Below, in pieces: positions 10,822-21,057 of a DNA stretch of 64,000 nucleotides. The stretch comes from Hemileia vastatrix (taxonomy: Eukaryota; Basidiomycota; Pucciniomycetes; Pucciniales; Zaghouaniaceae): positions 26,199,683 through 26,263,682 of the forward strand of contig JASXTE010000002.1 in assembly GCA_030280995.1 (NCBI GenBank), written 5' to 3'. The notes below the pieces were generated by a model. That model did no database searches and was not told where the DNA came from. It saw nothing but the letters and a program-made list of their open reading frames with translations. The position numbers and the translations under genes are program-made. Position 1 is the first letter of the stretch; every line of letters begins with the position of its first letter.

Positions 10822-13800
10822 GTAATTTGGTTGATAGTCACTTGGGTATGTTTTCTAATAAATCTTCTTCTGCAGGTAATATTATTGAACATGGTGAAAG
10901 AACAGTTAAACCTGTTAAAAGACAGCTTCCTGTAACTAGTAGCCCTATTGATGTAATTAGCAAATTGTCATTTGATGAACCTTTACATTTAACTTCTACA
11001 TCTTTAATTAATCCTTCTCTTGCAATTAAAAATGATTCTGTTCCCCCTGAAATCTATACCTTAATTGAGAAAACTTCTGAGGAAATATTGAAAGATACCC
11101 TTGATTTTAATATTGTGAAAGACAAACACGTGAGAGATGTGTTAATCCATGAAAATGATAGATTAAATAATTTACACTTGCAATGTAAAGTAAGTTCTTC
11201 TGTACAAGATACAGCTTATTTAAAAATCAAAGAAACCTTGAATATTGTTCTTAGTCAACAAAAACAAATAAGAAGTGACCATAGAGCTATCTCAGATAGA
11301 AATATCAGTCTACATAAGACCTTGAGTGAATTGAAACCCCTTATTGAGGAAAATTATTCATTCAAAAATGAAATAAAAACTCTGCAAAATGAATTTAAGA
11401 AGCTAAAAAATGATTTCCATGCACTAAGTACCAAGCACTCAGTTTCTGAGGACAGAAATGTTCTATCTCTTGCAAAAGTAAATGACCAGATGTCTGAAAT
11501 TCCAAGAATAAGAAACTATGTGTCTGACCTGCAGGAAAAGTTCTCAACCTTAACCATCAATAATGATTTAAATGAAATTTCTGTAAATAAGCTGCATAGA
11601 AATAAAGGGAAAAAACCTGAACAAAGTTCACCCTTTCTTCCTCATATTTCAACCATTAAACAAACTGACAATGAGTCTGTAAAATCTTTTGCTACTAGCA
11701 AAAAATCTTGTGATGGTCATGCACCAGCTGTTTCTGTAAATAATGAAATTTCTGAACACCTGGCTAAACTTCAAGAATTATTACTAATGAATAATTCAAA
11801 CCAAAAAGTGGACCATCCCAGTAGTCAGAAAAATTGGCCTAAGTTAGACCAATATCCTACCTTTGATGGTGATTCTTCCTCTGATTGGCAACACTTTATC
11901 CAAAGAATTGATAATTTAAAGAGATCTTATAAACTACCTGATGAGGAAATTGTTTCTAAGTTAATTTCTTTATTTTCCAATGTAGCCTTGATGTGGTATG
12001 AATCTGTCCTCTTAGATGACAATCATTATACATGGAATGATTGGAAATCCTTGATTGAGAATCAATTTGGTGGTTCAAAATTCAGGTTAGCTCAGCAGAG
12101 ACTGTATGAAAATACTAGATATGTATCCTCCTCTGTTGAAAAGCCCATTGTTTTTCTGATGAAAATAACTAAAATCCTTAGAGCAATTGATCCAAAGATG
12201 GATTATGATATTTGGAGAGATAAAATCTTGTATAAATTACCAAATTCTCTTAGGGATTTGATTGTTGCTAGAACTGAGCATGTGAGGGAAAATTCTTCTT
12301 TCATTAATATCTGTAATGAAGTACTACTCAACCATAGATATGAACCAAAGAATTACCTTAGTAAATCTTTTAATGATCAGAATAAACCTTCTATAAAGCT
12401 CCCAGAAAAATCTGGTAAACCCTCTGCCCCAGTTGCACCTAAAAAATATGCAACAAATACTTGTTATAAATGTAGCAAACCGTGGCAGAAAGGTCATGTT
12501 TGTGACAAGAAAATTCATCTTGTTGAACAGAATGAAGACACTGATGAAGTTGAACCTGATGTCAATAATTCTTCCAGTGACTGTGAAAGTAATATCTCCT
12601 ATGACAATGAATCTGTTAAAGATATTTTAATGTTGGAACATGATGTCCATTATTTAAATAATATATCTGAAGATTGTGTTTTGAATTTATCTTCAGTGGA
12701 AAATGCTGAGATTATTAAAGATATTACTACCAATTCTATTCCTATATCCCCTTTAAAGGCACCTGTTATCATAAATGGTAAATCTGTTGATGTAGTTCTT
12801 GATTCTGGTGCTGGAGGAAGTGTAGTATCTGAAAAAGCTTTGGCTTCAGTGGATAAGGAATATTTGAGTAAATTATTACCTATAACTTCTGAAAAATGGA
12901 GAGGGTATGGTTCTACCTTATTTCCTATTGGTAAATACAAAACCTCTGTATTCTTCAAATATAATGGTGGTTTTGTCAGAGCTATTTGTGAGTTTGTTGT
13001 CATGAAAAATGATAATTTGAGCAATTGGTTTATTATGGGAAATGATATTTTAACCATGTTTGGTGTGAAACTGGACCCAGCTAATAATTGCTTTACCTTA
13101 GGAATGAATGGGAAAAGAAAATTCAAAATTTCTTCTCCTAAACCTTCTGGGCATTTGTTGAAATCTTGTAACTCACTGACCCAATGTAAAGGTAGAACAA
13201 CAACTGAAATGGATGATTTATTACATGAAATAAATACCGCTTCTTTTGGTGATCATTTGACTGATGAACAAAAGGATTCTATTGTTGCCTCTATTACCTC
13301 TTTCCCTATGGCTTTTGCTCATGGTTCTCATGTCTTGGGAATTGTTCAGGAAGAGATGAAAATTACCTTATCCTGTAATTTGAGTGATATTCCTCCTTCC
13401 CTTAAGAAAAAACCATATCCTGCTTCTCCATCAAAAAGAAAAGATATTGAAGATAATATTGAAACATTATTGAAAATGAATATCATTGAAAAAGTGGATG
13501 TCACCCCCAAATATTGTGTCATCTCCCCAGTCTTAATTTCTTATGAAAAAGATAAAGCTAGATTATGTGGAGATTACAGAGCTTTAAATACTTATACTGT
13601 TGATGATATTTATCCTTTACCCAGAATTAATTCAATACATGCTACCTTGCAAGGTGCAAAATTTATTAGTTGTCTGGATGGTAATAAAGGGTATCATCAA
13701 GTTCCAGTTGAGAAAAATTCTCAAAATTTTTTGCTTATTGCTACTCATATAGGAATATATAAGTATGTTAGGATGCCATTTGGCCCTAAAAATGCTCCTT

Positions 13801-13940
13801 CAGTTTTCCAGAAAGTCATGGATAACACTTTCCATCAAGAAATTATGGAAGGTTGGCTCATGGTTTATATTGATGATATTATTGTTTTTTCTAAAACTTT
13901 TGATGAACATATGATTCACTTGAATAGAGTTTTCCAATAA
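10140..13940 (+). CDS. Gag-protease-RT (N-terminal part of Gag-Pol), chromovirus 1
   Basis: A 1266-residue open frame starting at ATG 10140. The first 240 residues are serine-rich and low complexity; they overlap a second frame that is conserved in other elements. Residues about 330-500 look coiled-coil. A gag capsid-like region (WPKLDQYPTFDGDSSSDW, about residue 575) is followed by a zinc knuckle CYKCSKPWQKGHVC (775-788). The retropepsin signature VVLDSGAGGS has its aspartate at residue 888. RT follows with RLCGDYRALN, LDGNKGYHQ and the catalytic YIDD at 1243-1246. The frame stops at TAA 13938-13940; the same frame continues at once as the RT thumb, RNase H and integrase. The matching codon in chromovirus 2 is AAA (lysine), so this is probably a point nonsense mutation. 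Confidence 0.93.
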   Translation: MSNNLAEKMDNMQVDEIEIDYDADTVSSSKVGHKKSYVNTKTSHTAGCGNDRKCKQTKPPSPSTTEGSKASSASRRSSKRLQNKKASSATTNQQPIQSYKRVEDRQYDVQSKGRHIVGSGPRTQEPDSGPGPSSVASQSASASSSAFTATQLNHPKSKYYGSRAMEMGLSNESLPTECATPSSSSAWPIQNTQFPSTSSSLPTRQEKEGPNTIPNPVPGEVSSSAMVSNLVDSHLGMFSNKSSSAGNIIEHGERTVKPVKRQLPVTSSPIDVISKLSFDEPLHLTSTSLINPSLAIKNDSVPPEIYTLIEKTSEEILKDTLDFNIVKDKHVRDVLIHENDRLNNLHLQCKVSSSVQDTAYLKIKETLNIVLSQQKQIRSDHRAISDRNISLHKTLSELKPLIEENYSFKNEIKTLQNEFKKLKNDFHALSTKHSVSEDRNVLSLAKVNDQMSEIPRIRNYVSDLQEKFSTLTINNDLNEISVNKLHRNKGKKPEQSSPFLPHISTIKQTDNESVKSFATSKKSCDGHAPAVSVNNEISEHLAKLQELLLMNNSNQKVDHPSSQKNWPKLDQYPTFDGDSSSDWQHFIQRIDNLKRSYKLPDEEIVSKLISLFSNVALMWYESVLLDDNHYTWNDWKSLIENQFGGSKFRLAQQRLYENTRYVSSSVEKPIVFLMKITKILRAIDPKMDYDIWRDKILYKLPNSLRDLIVARTEHVRENSSFINICNEVLLNHRYEPKNYLSKSFNDQNKPSIKLPEKSGKPSAPVAPKKYATNTCYKCSKPWQKGHVCDKKIHLVEQNEDTDEVEPDVNNSSSDCESNISYDNESVKDILMLEHDVHYLNNISEDCVLNLSSVENAEIIKDITTNSIPISPLKAPVIINGKSVDVVLDSGAGGSVVSEKALASVDKEYLSKLLPITSEKWRGYGSTLFPIGKYKTSVFFKYNGGFVRAICEFVVMKNDNLSNWFIMGNDILTMFGVKLDPANNCFTLGMNGKRKFKISSPKPSGHLLKSCNSLTQCKGRTTTEMDDLLHEINTASFGDHLTDEQKDSIVASITSFPMAFAHGSHVLGIVQEEMKITLSCNLSDIPPSLKKKPYPASPSKRKDIEDNIETLLKMNIIEKVDVTPKYCVISPVLISYEKDKARLCGDYRALNTYTVDDIYPLPRINSIHATLQGAKFISCLDGNKGYHQVPVEKNSQNFLLIATHIGIYKYVRMPFGPKNAPSVFQKVMDNTFHQEIMEGWLMVYIDDIIVFSKTFDEHMIHLNRVFQ
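10215..10278 (+). other. intron 1 of gag leader, open in the unspliced frame
   Basis: Begins GTAAGTTCTTC and ends ACTGCAG, 64 bases, with GTTAACA as a possible branch site. It has no stop in the Gag-Pol frame, so the unspliced message is also translatable. Equivalent introns of 58 bases occur at 30150-30207 and at 55679-55736 (minus strand), each after a phase-0 codon and each open when retained. Confidence 0.7.
10818..10875 (+). other. possible intron 2 at the end of the alternative frame
   Basis: A 58-base stretch from GTAAGTAATT to TTCTGCAG. Chromovirus 2 has a 58-base stretch at the same point (30689-30746, GTATGC to TTTCAG). Whether it is retained or removed here, the alternative frame ends Pro-Trp-stop; in chromovirus 2 splicing would recreate Trp-stop. 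It does not link the alternative frame to the Gag-Pol frame. The conservation of position and length is suggestive only. Confidence 0.4.
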
Positions 13941-16307
13941 ATGGATGAAATCAATATGACCTTATCTTTAAAAAAGTGTAAATTTGGTTTTCAATCTTTG
14001 AAAGTCCTTGGCCATGTTGTGTCAGGCTTACAAATTTGTGTAGACCATAATAAAGTTGCTGCCATTCAAAATGTGAAAGCACCAACTTCTGTAAGAGAAA
14101 TCCAAAGTTTTCTGGGTATGTGTGGCTATTATAGACAATATATTAAAAATTATCAGGTCATAGCCTTACCTCTTACAAAACTAACCAGAAAAGATGTTGC
14201 TTTTCTCTGGAATAATGACTGTCAAAAAGCTTTTAATACATTGAAAAGTTGCTTAATGACAGCCCCTATATTGGCTCTTCCAGATTTTAACAAGCCATTT
14301 GTACTTTATACAGATGCTAGCTTTATTGGTCTGGGTGCTGCCCTTCACCAAAAGCAAATTATTAATGATAAATCCTCAGAGGTTGTAATTTGTTATATTT
14401 CAAGAACCTTAAGAAATAGTGAATTGAAATATGGTGCCACTCAATTGGAGTGCTTAGCAGTTGTTTGGGCTCTTGAGAAACTTCATTACTACTTGGATGA
14501 CCAAAAATTTGAGTTGGTAACTGACTGTAGTGCTGTAAAATCTCTCTTAAACCTCAAAACACCTAACAGACATATGTTCAGGTGGCAACTTGCTGTTCAA
14601 GAATACAGAGGAAGGATGACTATTATCCATAGAGCTGGAAATGTTCACTCTAATGTTGATATGCTCTCCAGATTGCCTCTGCCAAATGATGACTCCAATC
14701 CTGCTTATGTGCCTGAGGATGACACTGTTCATATACATGGTATATTTATAGTTGATATGGAAGAAGAGTTGTTACAGTTAATACTGGATTCATATGATAA
14801 AGATTCTAACTTAAATAAATTAATTACTATTCTGAATGATCCTAAGAATGCTTCAATTCAAGCATTAATAAAAACTCTTCCTGCAAAGTACCAAAATGCT
14901 TTAAATAAAGGAAAGTTTTCTATTGAAGATGGTTATATATATTATAGAAGGAAGCTTACCAATGTAATTGTTATTCCTCCTTCAATGAAAGAAACTATCC
15001 TCAAGCTTTGTCATGATGACATATTAGCTGGTCATTTTGATCTTGAAAAAACATTGATTAGAATTAAAAACACTGCATGGTGGGCTAATATGTCTGAAGA
15101 CACAAAATTATATGTTGAATCTTGTGATTCCTGCCAAAAGTCTAAAAGGTTAACAGGTAAGAGAGCAGGGTTATTACAACATATTGAAGCACCTAGTGCT
15201 CCCTGGCAAATCATTAATATGGATTTTGTCACTGGTCTTCCTGTTGCAGGTAAAGACAGCTTTAACTCTTGTTGGGTAATAGTTGATAGATTCACAAAAA
15301 TGTGCAAATTTATTCCAACCCACAAAGATGTATCCACCAAAGAATTAGCTTTCTTATGGTGGTCTTACATGTTTAATATTATTGGTTTTCCAAAAGCCAT
15401 TATCTCTGATAGGGATCCAAAATTCACTTCTGAGTTTTGGACCTCTTTGATGGATATTTGTGGTTGTGAGTTAAAATTGTCTACAGCTCACCATCCTCAG
15501 ACTGATGGTCTAGCTGAAAGAATGATTCAAACTCTGGAAGATATGATTAGAAGGTATTGTGCCTTTGGTTTAGAATATAAAGACAATGACAGATTTACTC
15601 ATGATTGGGTCACTCTTTTGCCTGGTCTTGAATTTGCATATAATAGCACTGTTCATTCTGTCACTGAGAAAAAGCCTTTTGAGCTTTGGTTAGGTTATGT
15701 CCCAAACACTCCTGCTCAGATTCTCAATAATAAATTACCTAAGTTGGAACTACATCCTGGTGTAAAATCTTTTATGCAAATGCAACAGCTATGCAGAAAA
15801 CATGCTCAGAGTTGTATTGACAAAGCATTTGAATATGAAAAGAAAAGATGGGATAAATCCCATAAAGAATACACATTTAACAAGGGTGATGAAGTGTTGA
15901 TCTCTACTGTCCATTTCAATTTACAAGGTAACCACAAATTAAAAGATCCTTTTGTAGGACCATTTGTTGTTAAAAGAATGGTTGGTGATAATGCAGTAGA
16001 AGTTGTATTGTATTCTCCATATGATAGGAAACATCCTGTCTTTCCCATTTCTTTACTTAAACCTTATACTTCCAACAGTGACTTATTTCCAAAAAGAAGA
16101 GGAAGACCTAAGAAGAACCCTCAGGAAGTCACAGAAACAGCAGAAATTGATAAAATTCTCAATGATAGAATTATCACTTCTGAAAGAGGTACTGAATATT
16201 TATTGAGATATAAGAACAAATCATCTGAACATGATGCATGGATACCTGGCAAAGAAATTTCAAATCTGCCTGCTCTTTTGAAAAAATACAAAAAGAAAAA
16301 ATCTTAG
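13941..16307 (+). CDS. RNase H-integrase-chromodomain part of Gag-Pol, chromovirus 1
   Basis: A 788-residue frame in phase with the upstream frame, separated only by the TAA codon. It opens with the RT connection (LKKCKFGFQSLKVLGHVVSG). RNase H shows VLYTDASFIGLGAALHQ and YGATQLECLAVVWALEK. The integrase zinc finger has HFDLEKT upstream and CDSCQ. The catalytic triad is in NMDFVTGLP (about residue 427), SDRDPKFTSEFW (about 489) and TDGLAERMIQ (about 525). A GPF/Y module (GPFVVKRMVGDNAVEVVL) follows. The last 55 residues (IDKILNDR ... TEYLLRYKNKSSEHDAWIPG) have the chromodomain pattern that directs integration to modified chromatin in chromoviruses. All key residues look intact. Confidence 0.95.
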   Translation: MDEINMTLSLKKCKFGFQSLKVLGHVVSGLQICVDHNKVAAIQNVKAPTSVREIQSFLGMCGYYRQYIKNYQVIALPLTKLTRKDVAFLWNNDCQKAFNTLKSCLMTAPILALPDFNKPFVLYTDASFIGLGAALHQKQIINDKSSEVVICYISRTLRNSELKYGATQLECLAVVWALEKLHYYLDDQKFELVTDCSAVKSLLNLKTPNRHMFRWQLAVQEYRGRMTIIHRAGNVHSNVDMLSRLPLPNDDSNPAYVPEDDTVHIHGIFIVDMEEELLQLILDSYDKDSNLNKLITILNDPKNASIQALIKTLPAKYQNALNKGKFSIEDGYIYYRRKLTNVIVIPPSMKETILKLCHDDILAGHFDLEKTLIRIKNTAWWANMSEDTKLYVESCDSCQKSKRLTGKRAGLLQHIEAPSAPWQIINMDFVTGLPVAGKDSFNSCWVIVDRFTKMCKFIPTHKDVSTKELAFLWWSYMFNIIGFPKAIISDRDPKFTSEFWTSLMDICGCELKLSTAHHPQTDGLAERMIQTLEDMIRRYCAFGLEYKDNDRFTHDWVTLLPGLEFAYNSTVHSVTEKKPFELWLGYVPNTPAQILNNKLPKLELHPGVKSFMQMQQLCRKHAQSCIDKAFEYEKKRWDKSHKEYTFNKGDEVLISTVHFNLQGNHKLKDPFVGPFVVKRMVGDNAVEVVLYSPYDRKHPVFPISLLKPYTSNSDLFPKRRGRPKKNPQEVTETAEIDKILNDRIITSERGTEYLLRYKNKSSEHDAWIPGKEISNLPALLKKYKKKKS

Positions 16308-16328
16308 GATTTTTTTTTATTGTTTTTT

Positions 16329-16342
16329 TTAGAGTGAGGGAG
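16329..16342 (+). other. polypurine tract of chromovirus 1
   Basis: TTAGAGTGAGGGAG ends immediately before the 3' LTR. The other chromovirus has the same AGAGTGAGGGAG before its 3' LTR at 37341-37352. Confidence 0.85.
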
Positions 16343-17489
16343 TGTCAGCCAGGCTATTTCAGGAGTCCAGTAATTAATATATAAATTATAATACCTTAAA
16401 AAGTAGGTAAGACTTGTATTTAATGAATATAACTTAATATTTTATTGCATAATGAAATTATATAAGAATTTTATTATATACAAGTGTTACATTAAATTTA
16501 TTGGTTATATATATTTTTATATATAATTAAATTAAGCATAATAGAATATATTCTACAAATAATGGCGCATTTTTTATGTATTTAATAATTATAAATTTAT
16601 ACTTAATTAATTAAAAAACATATATTATAATTACAAGTGTAAATTTGATTTATAATATATTTAAATTAATTACTTAAATTTATATATTAAATAATACCTC
16701 TCATATGATACTAAACAATAATTAAGGACGCTTCTTTTGACCCTTAATTGTGTAGAAAAAAAAAAACAAATAAATTAATTTGCCTGAATTGAGATTAATT
16801 GCTTGTTTTGTTGCGTCAAATTATTCTTTTGTTTCACTTAAAATGTCCTCTAATCAGGATGGACCATCTGTTGGGAATTATATTTCTCATAGTTCCTATG
16901 TTTCCACTCTTGTTTAGTTATTTACTATTGTCACTTACTGATTTGGGGATTAATGGCGGGGAAATTTGATTCTTAATTGGGCTTTTAATTAATTGTTTCA
17001 TGTTTTTCTCTATATTGTTATGTTTCATTTACTCTTTTTGATATATTTGTTTTATTCCTTTCTAATCATTGTATTTACTGATATAGTAGCGCTTCAGAGG
17101 ACCCATTGCCTATAAAAGGGCCTTGGATAATCCCCTGTAGCCTCATCACTTATTATACACTCAACAATTTAAATACAATTTTTATATTACGTTTATATTC
17201 TTTTTATTAGTAATAAAATTCTAATTAAAATTCTATATAACAATTTAAAGGTTGCTCTAAGTCTGATAGTAATTATTTTGGTTGCCGCGCAGAATTCTTA
17301 CTTAAAATAATATTAATATTAATAAAACCAACTTGTTGTCACCTCCCAGCTCACTTATCGTTGTTTTCCTCTCAATAAATTAAATAATCTTATTAAATCT
17401 TATTTTTTTTATTACCCATACCATTTTGCTCCTTCTCCTCCTCTCATTCCTTCTTCCTTTTTCTCCTTCTTCTAGACGACCGGCCGACA
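16343..17489 (+). repeat. 3' LTR of chromovirus 1 (LTR-A)
   Basis: The same 1147 bases as the 5' LTR, apart from the single difference noticed in a poly-A run. Ends GGCCGACA, followed by the target duplication GGAGT. Confidence 0.95.
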
Positions 17490-18328
17490 GGAGTACACAG
17501 ACCTTCAATCCAGATGATGTCACTGCTATCCCTGGCAATTACAGCACTTTGAGGGCCCATCACCTCCCCATGGCGTCCACTTCAAGAAGATTAAACACCC
17601 AGACCTCCAGTAAGGACCCTCCATCACAATTAATGATAACACAGACCTATACCATAAATAGAAAATCCAGATAAAAGCGGATACCATAAAGAAACAGGTA
17701 AAATAACTCATCCAAAGAGAATATAATGAAACCCAAAGCATATAAAAGAAACAAATTAAATGTCCAAGCCCCCAATAACATCCCCAAGCATCCATATTAA
17801 CCCAGAAATGACCTCTCAACCCATAAATCGGTGAATATCCATCCAAGGAAGCAGATTAAGTTGTCCAGAGTGAGTGTATGCGCCTGAAATAGACGTTTAT
17901 GCTTCTGTAGGTGTTGTGAGTCCACTGAATACGTCAATATGGCCTAAAATAAGCATAAAAACAAAGGTTATAGGATATTAAGAGGCTAAAACCCACTTAT
18001 ATACCTAAATATACATAATATACTGCATATTTCACTGAATATGAGATTTATGTATACATATAAGCTTATGTATGTCATTAATTATTTAATATCACTTAAG
18101 ATAAGTATATTATGACTCCATTAACACCTTAATAAGTATTATTAGGCTATGGATAAACTATTTAAACTACTATAATTTATATAATAGAGTAATAATTATA
18201 TATATATGTAATATAATCATATAAATTATTATTTTAACCTTCTTTTTAAGATATAAGCTTAATGTAATTAAGGTTATCTTATTTTAAGTATAAGAAATAC
18301 TCAGTCCTAGGGATATCTAGGCTGACAA
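17490..18328. other. flank of chromovirus 1, with a degraded antisense LTR start at its right end
   Basis: No gene is seen. At 18311-18328 the minus strand reads TGTCAGCCTAGATATCCC and continues TAGGACTGAGT. That is close to the start of the solo LTR at 49837 (TGTCAGCCTGTATATCTCCA then GGACTGAGT). So an antisense LTR of that third family starts here and decays leftward into AT-rich sequence; I cannot place its other end. Confidence 0.45.
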
Positions 18329-18339
18329 ATGTAATAAGA

Positions 18340-19437
18340 GAATTGGAAAATTTTATACCTTTGAACATAAATTGAAAAGTAAAATTTGATTTCCTTTAAC
18401 AATTTTGTTTGTGATGTTACATCTTCACATATATAATCAATATATTATTTAATTTACAATTTCACAAAACTTCTGGCCAATATTACTGTTTTTTTATTAT
18501 TGAATGAAATTTATGTAAAGTGGCTCTGGTTATTGAGTAGTATGTGCAACAATAGAAATGCAGAAATATATTGTGTATTATGGGATAACATAAAAAAATA
18601 CCCTTAGTTACCATGAGAAAAACTCAGCTGACACTGCGGTGGAAGCCTCAGCTGCTTGAATGTGGTATCATTAGCATTGGATGGAGACTAGGATATGAGA
18701 AAGTAATTTATTTTGGTATGTTTATTTTTTTAATTAAATTTCTTCATTCTCATTCTTATTTTAATAAGTTCTTTATGTATATATTCTTTTCTTAGACAGA
18801 TTGTTTCTGTAGAAATGAAAGAAGACTTGAAAAGTTGGAATACTTTAGGTTCTTTTAATTCTTTTTTTAGAAAATTGTTTGAGGAAAATATGTATTTCTG
18901 CTTTTCAAACTAAAAATGAGTTGGCAATAAATATGGGACTACCTAGTTGTTCAGATTCTGAATGGATCATTTTTGATAAAATTTACATCTTCTATTATAA
19001 TTATATCATTACTTATGGAGGATTTCATAATAAGATTCACATGGACAGAAATGACTTGAATTCCCTTATCTTTTGTCTCTTCTCTTACATCAGCTCTATA
19101 ACTGCTTTTCCAATTCTATGTCCAAAACTAGCTAAAGGACATTATTTATATTTTCCAGATCAAAAATGTATTATCAACTTTGGTATAGGAAATGCAATTA
19201 TTGAAAAAATTTGGAATTCTATTAGGGAAAGTCATCAAAGAACAAGAGCTCCCCCTGGTTTGGGATAATGCAATAACTTCACCCATTTTGGGTGCTCATT
19301 TTAGAAATAATATAGACTTAATAAATTGTTTAAGTAAGGGAAGAAATGAATGTTCAGTTGAGAAAAAATATTCAGGTAGACATGCAAAGTATGGAGAACA
19401 AGAAATGTTGAAATTTTTCTCTTTCAATTTCTTAATT
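18340..19437 (+). pseudogene. Tet/JBP-like 2-oxoglutarate Fe(II) oxygenase remnant (repeat copy 1)
   Basis: The best part is an open frame at 18879-19268. It reads ELAINMGLPSCSDSEWIIFD, then GGFHNKIHMDRNDLNSL and IEKIWNSIRESHQRT. This follows the Tet-like oxygenase pattern widespread in rust genomes: an HxD iron motif (H54 and D56 of the frame) and a distal His (H119) after a hydrophobic strand. Upstream, 18613-18720 encodes GWRLGYEKVIYFGMF, like the N-terminal part of the same family. The end near 19280 reads as THFGC after a frame change. Frame shifts separate these blocks, so it is a pseudogene. Parts recur at 6250-7600 (minus) and 49600-51897, so the gene belongs to a dispersed repeat. 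TET/JBP enzymes oxidise methylpyrimidines in DNA; activity here is not expected. Confidence 0.6.
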
Positions 19438-19439
19438 TA

Positions 19440-19840
19440 AAATATAAAAGTCATTAATCTACTTCACTTACTTAACTTTTTATACCACTGGAAAGTGCTA
19501 CTGTAGTATCATGTCTACATTAATTTAGGGCATTTTTTCTAGTATTTATTTGTGATTCACATTTATGTTCTAGAAGTCTAATTACTTCACCTTTTTGTCT
19601 TTCTCTGAATGACTTGTTTATTGTTTATTTATGCATTTTAATTTAAATTTGGAAATCTGGACCCCCTACTAGGATAAAATTCAGGGGGAGATCTTGCCAT
19701 TTTTTTTGTTATAAAAATTTAAGAAAAAATGTTAAAAAAAAAGAAATTTTTCTAATTTTACACTTGCAAAATTGAAAGGAATATAATTTTCAAATTAAAA
19801 AATAATAATTTATGCACTTACATGCATGCCATTTAGATTA
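19440..19840 (+). repeat. non-coding tail of the Tet-type repeat, with candidate Harbinger terminus
   Basis: This stretch aligns with 51480-51890: both contain ATCATGTCTACATTAA, TATTTGTGATTCACATTTAT, GTCTTTCTCTGAATGACTT and GGACCCCCTA. Both then have CAGGGGG followed by TTGCCATTTTTTTTG. The CAGGGGG..TTGCCA end may be the left terminus of the Harbinger-type element, matching TGCCAGAACTGACACCCCCC at 22540-22560 in opposite orientation. That pairing is tentative. Confidence 0.5.
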
Positions 19841-21057
19841 AAAACTTGATATCAACAATGTACTGGATTTTTATTGTGCTTAATTACATTTTGATAACAA
19901 AAAAACATGAAATAGTAATAAAATTATCTTGGGTATAAAATCTGTCTGATGAAAAAACAAATTGGTACTCTTTATTCAGAAGTTAAAGACTCACTTTGTT
20001 TGATAAAAGTTATATTTCAACTCTCAAAGTCTTACCTAGTGCTTTAGAATTTATTTAAATGAATAATACCTTTTCTTCATATAATTGGATACACTAAAAA
20101 GCACAAGGCTATCAGCTCACTAAAAATACAACAAATGTTGGACTCTTTGTGAATATTTTTATTACTATTGTTTTCATAATACAGAAATTCAGAGAAATAG
20201 TGTAAGGTGTCAAAACTGTGGATAGTGCCATAAAAGATGTGATGTCCTTGAAGTCAATCCAGACTCTTCAAAGAATTTTACATCATCAAAATTTCTGAAA
20301 CATGAAGAGAAAATAAGATAAGGTAAGAGTAATGACAATATTTTTTATGGAAGTTATAGAGGTACTAAAGATGAAATCTCACAGGCCATCACAAATAAAT
20401 AAATGAGAAATTACTCAAACTAATGATATCGATGAAGAAGAATAAAGTCAAGAAGATATCTTAAGTATAGAACCTCATGGAATTAGATATTTCTGATATA
20501 ATATGAAATTCAGACTGATCATCAACCATAATTCAATAGCTGGGAAAAATTTATGACTTATATGTGATTCAAGTACAGGAAGTAATTGTAGGTCTAATGA
20601 TGTAAAGTATATTAGGAATATAGAGACTAATCTTTGAGTCTAGTTAATTAGCTAGAAGACCATCTCAAAAAATATAAGTTGGTCAAGTTTCTTGTAGAGG
20701 ATCAGTTGGAGAAAGGAAAAACAAATTATAGAATCAAAAAATGAAGAAGATGGATAATCTATTTGGGAATAGACCAAAAACTATAGTGAATCAAAAGGAG
20801 CAAAAGAACTTGAGAAGGTAGTTAATAAAAATGTAGAAGTTATGATATCAGGAGTGGGGATGAAGTTTTTAAAGATTAGTGAATTAGTGAGTGATGAGTA
20901 TATTGAACAGTTTGATGATTTACAATAAGAGATAAGTTTAATTTCAAAAGAGTTTTAAAAATATATCAAAGAAGATATCCAGAAGGAATGATTCATACTT
21001 GTGAAAATATTAGATAAAAACAAAATAATTTCTAAATAATTAAAGATAAAATTGAAA
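19841..21057. other. degenerate transposon interior, no intact gene
   Basis: The + strand holds scattered coding-like pieces without a continuous frame: RCQNCG..CHKRCDVLEV near 20200, LICDSSTGSN near 20560, and EKVVNKNVEVMISGVGMKFL near 20820. I cannot assign them to a family. Nothing else is recognised. Confidence 0.35.

Larger units (their letters stand above)
8290..17489 (+). mobile_element. Ty3/gypsy chromovirus 1, full length and very young
   Basis: Two 1147-base LTRs (8290-9436 and 16343-17489) begin TGTCAGCC and end GGCCGACA. The five bases GGAGT occur before (8285-8289) and after (17490-17494) the element. Reading the two LTRs side by side I noticed one difference, an A/G inside a poly-A run near 8709/16762, which implies recent insertion. 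The internal part encodes Gag with zinc knuckle, protease, RT, RNase H, integrase and a C-terminal chromodomain. The only coding break seen is an in-frame TAA at 13938-13940. Confidence 0.95.

Noticed and set aside
10818..10875. Splicing of intron 2 to join the alternative frame to Gag-Pol
   Set aside because: The 58-base removal leads straight into TAA in both elements; the other nearby acceptors I checked in the required phase (after 10900 and 10921) also give a stop.
13938..13940. Programmed stop readthrough in Pol
   Set aside because: Not accepted as the main reading: the sister element has AAA at this codon, and the context does not match known readthrough signals, so a nonsense mutation is simpler.
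10616..16048. Minus-strand frames of 60-158 codons inside chromovirus 1
   Set aside because: They are shadows of the Gag-Pol frame; same for the minus-strand frames inside chromovirus 2.
17426..17674. 82-codon plus-strand frame across the chromovirus 1 right border
   Set aside because: It spans the LTR end and the flank, so it cannot be an old gene; composition is not coding-like.
20540..20640. LICDSSTGSN as an aspartic protease motif
   Set aside because: Only a few residues match, the frame has stops on both sides, and no neighbouring retroviral domain is seen.
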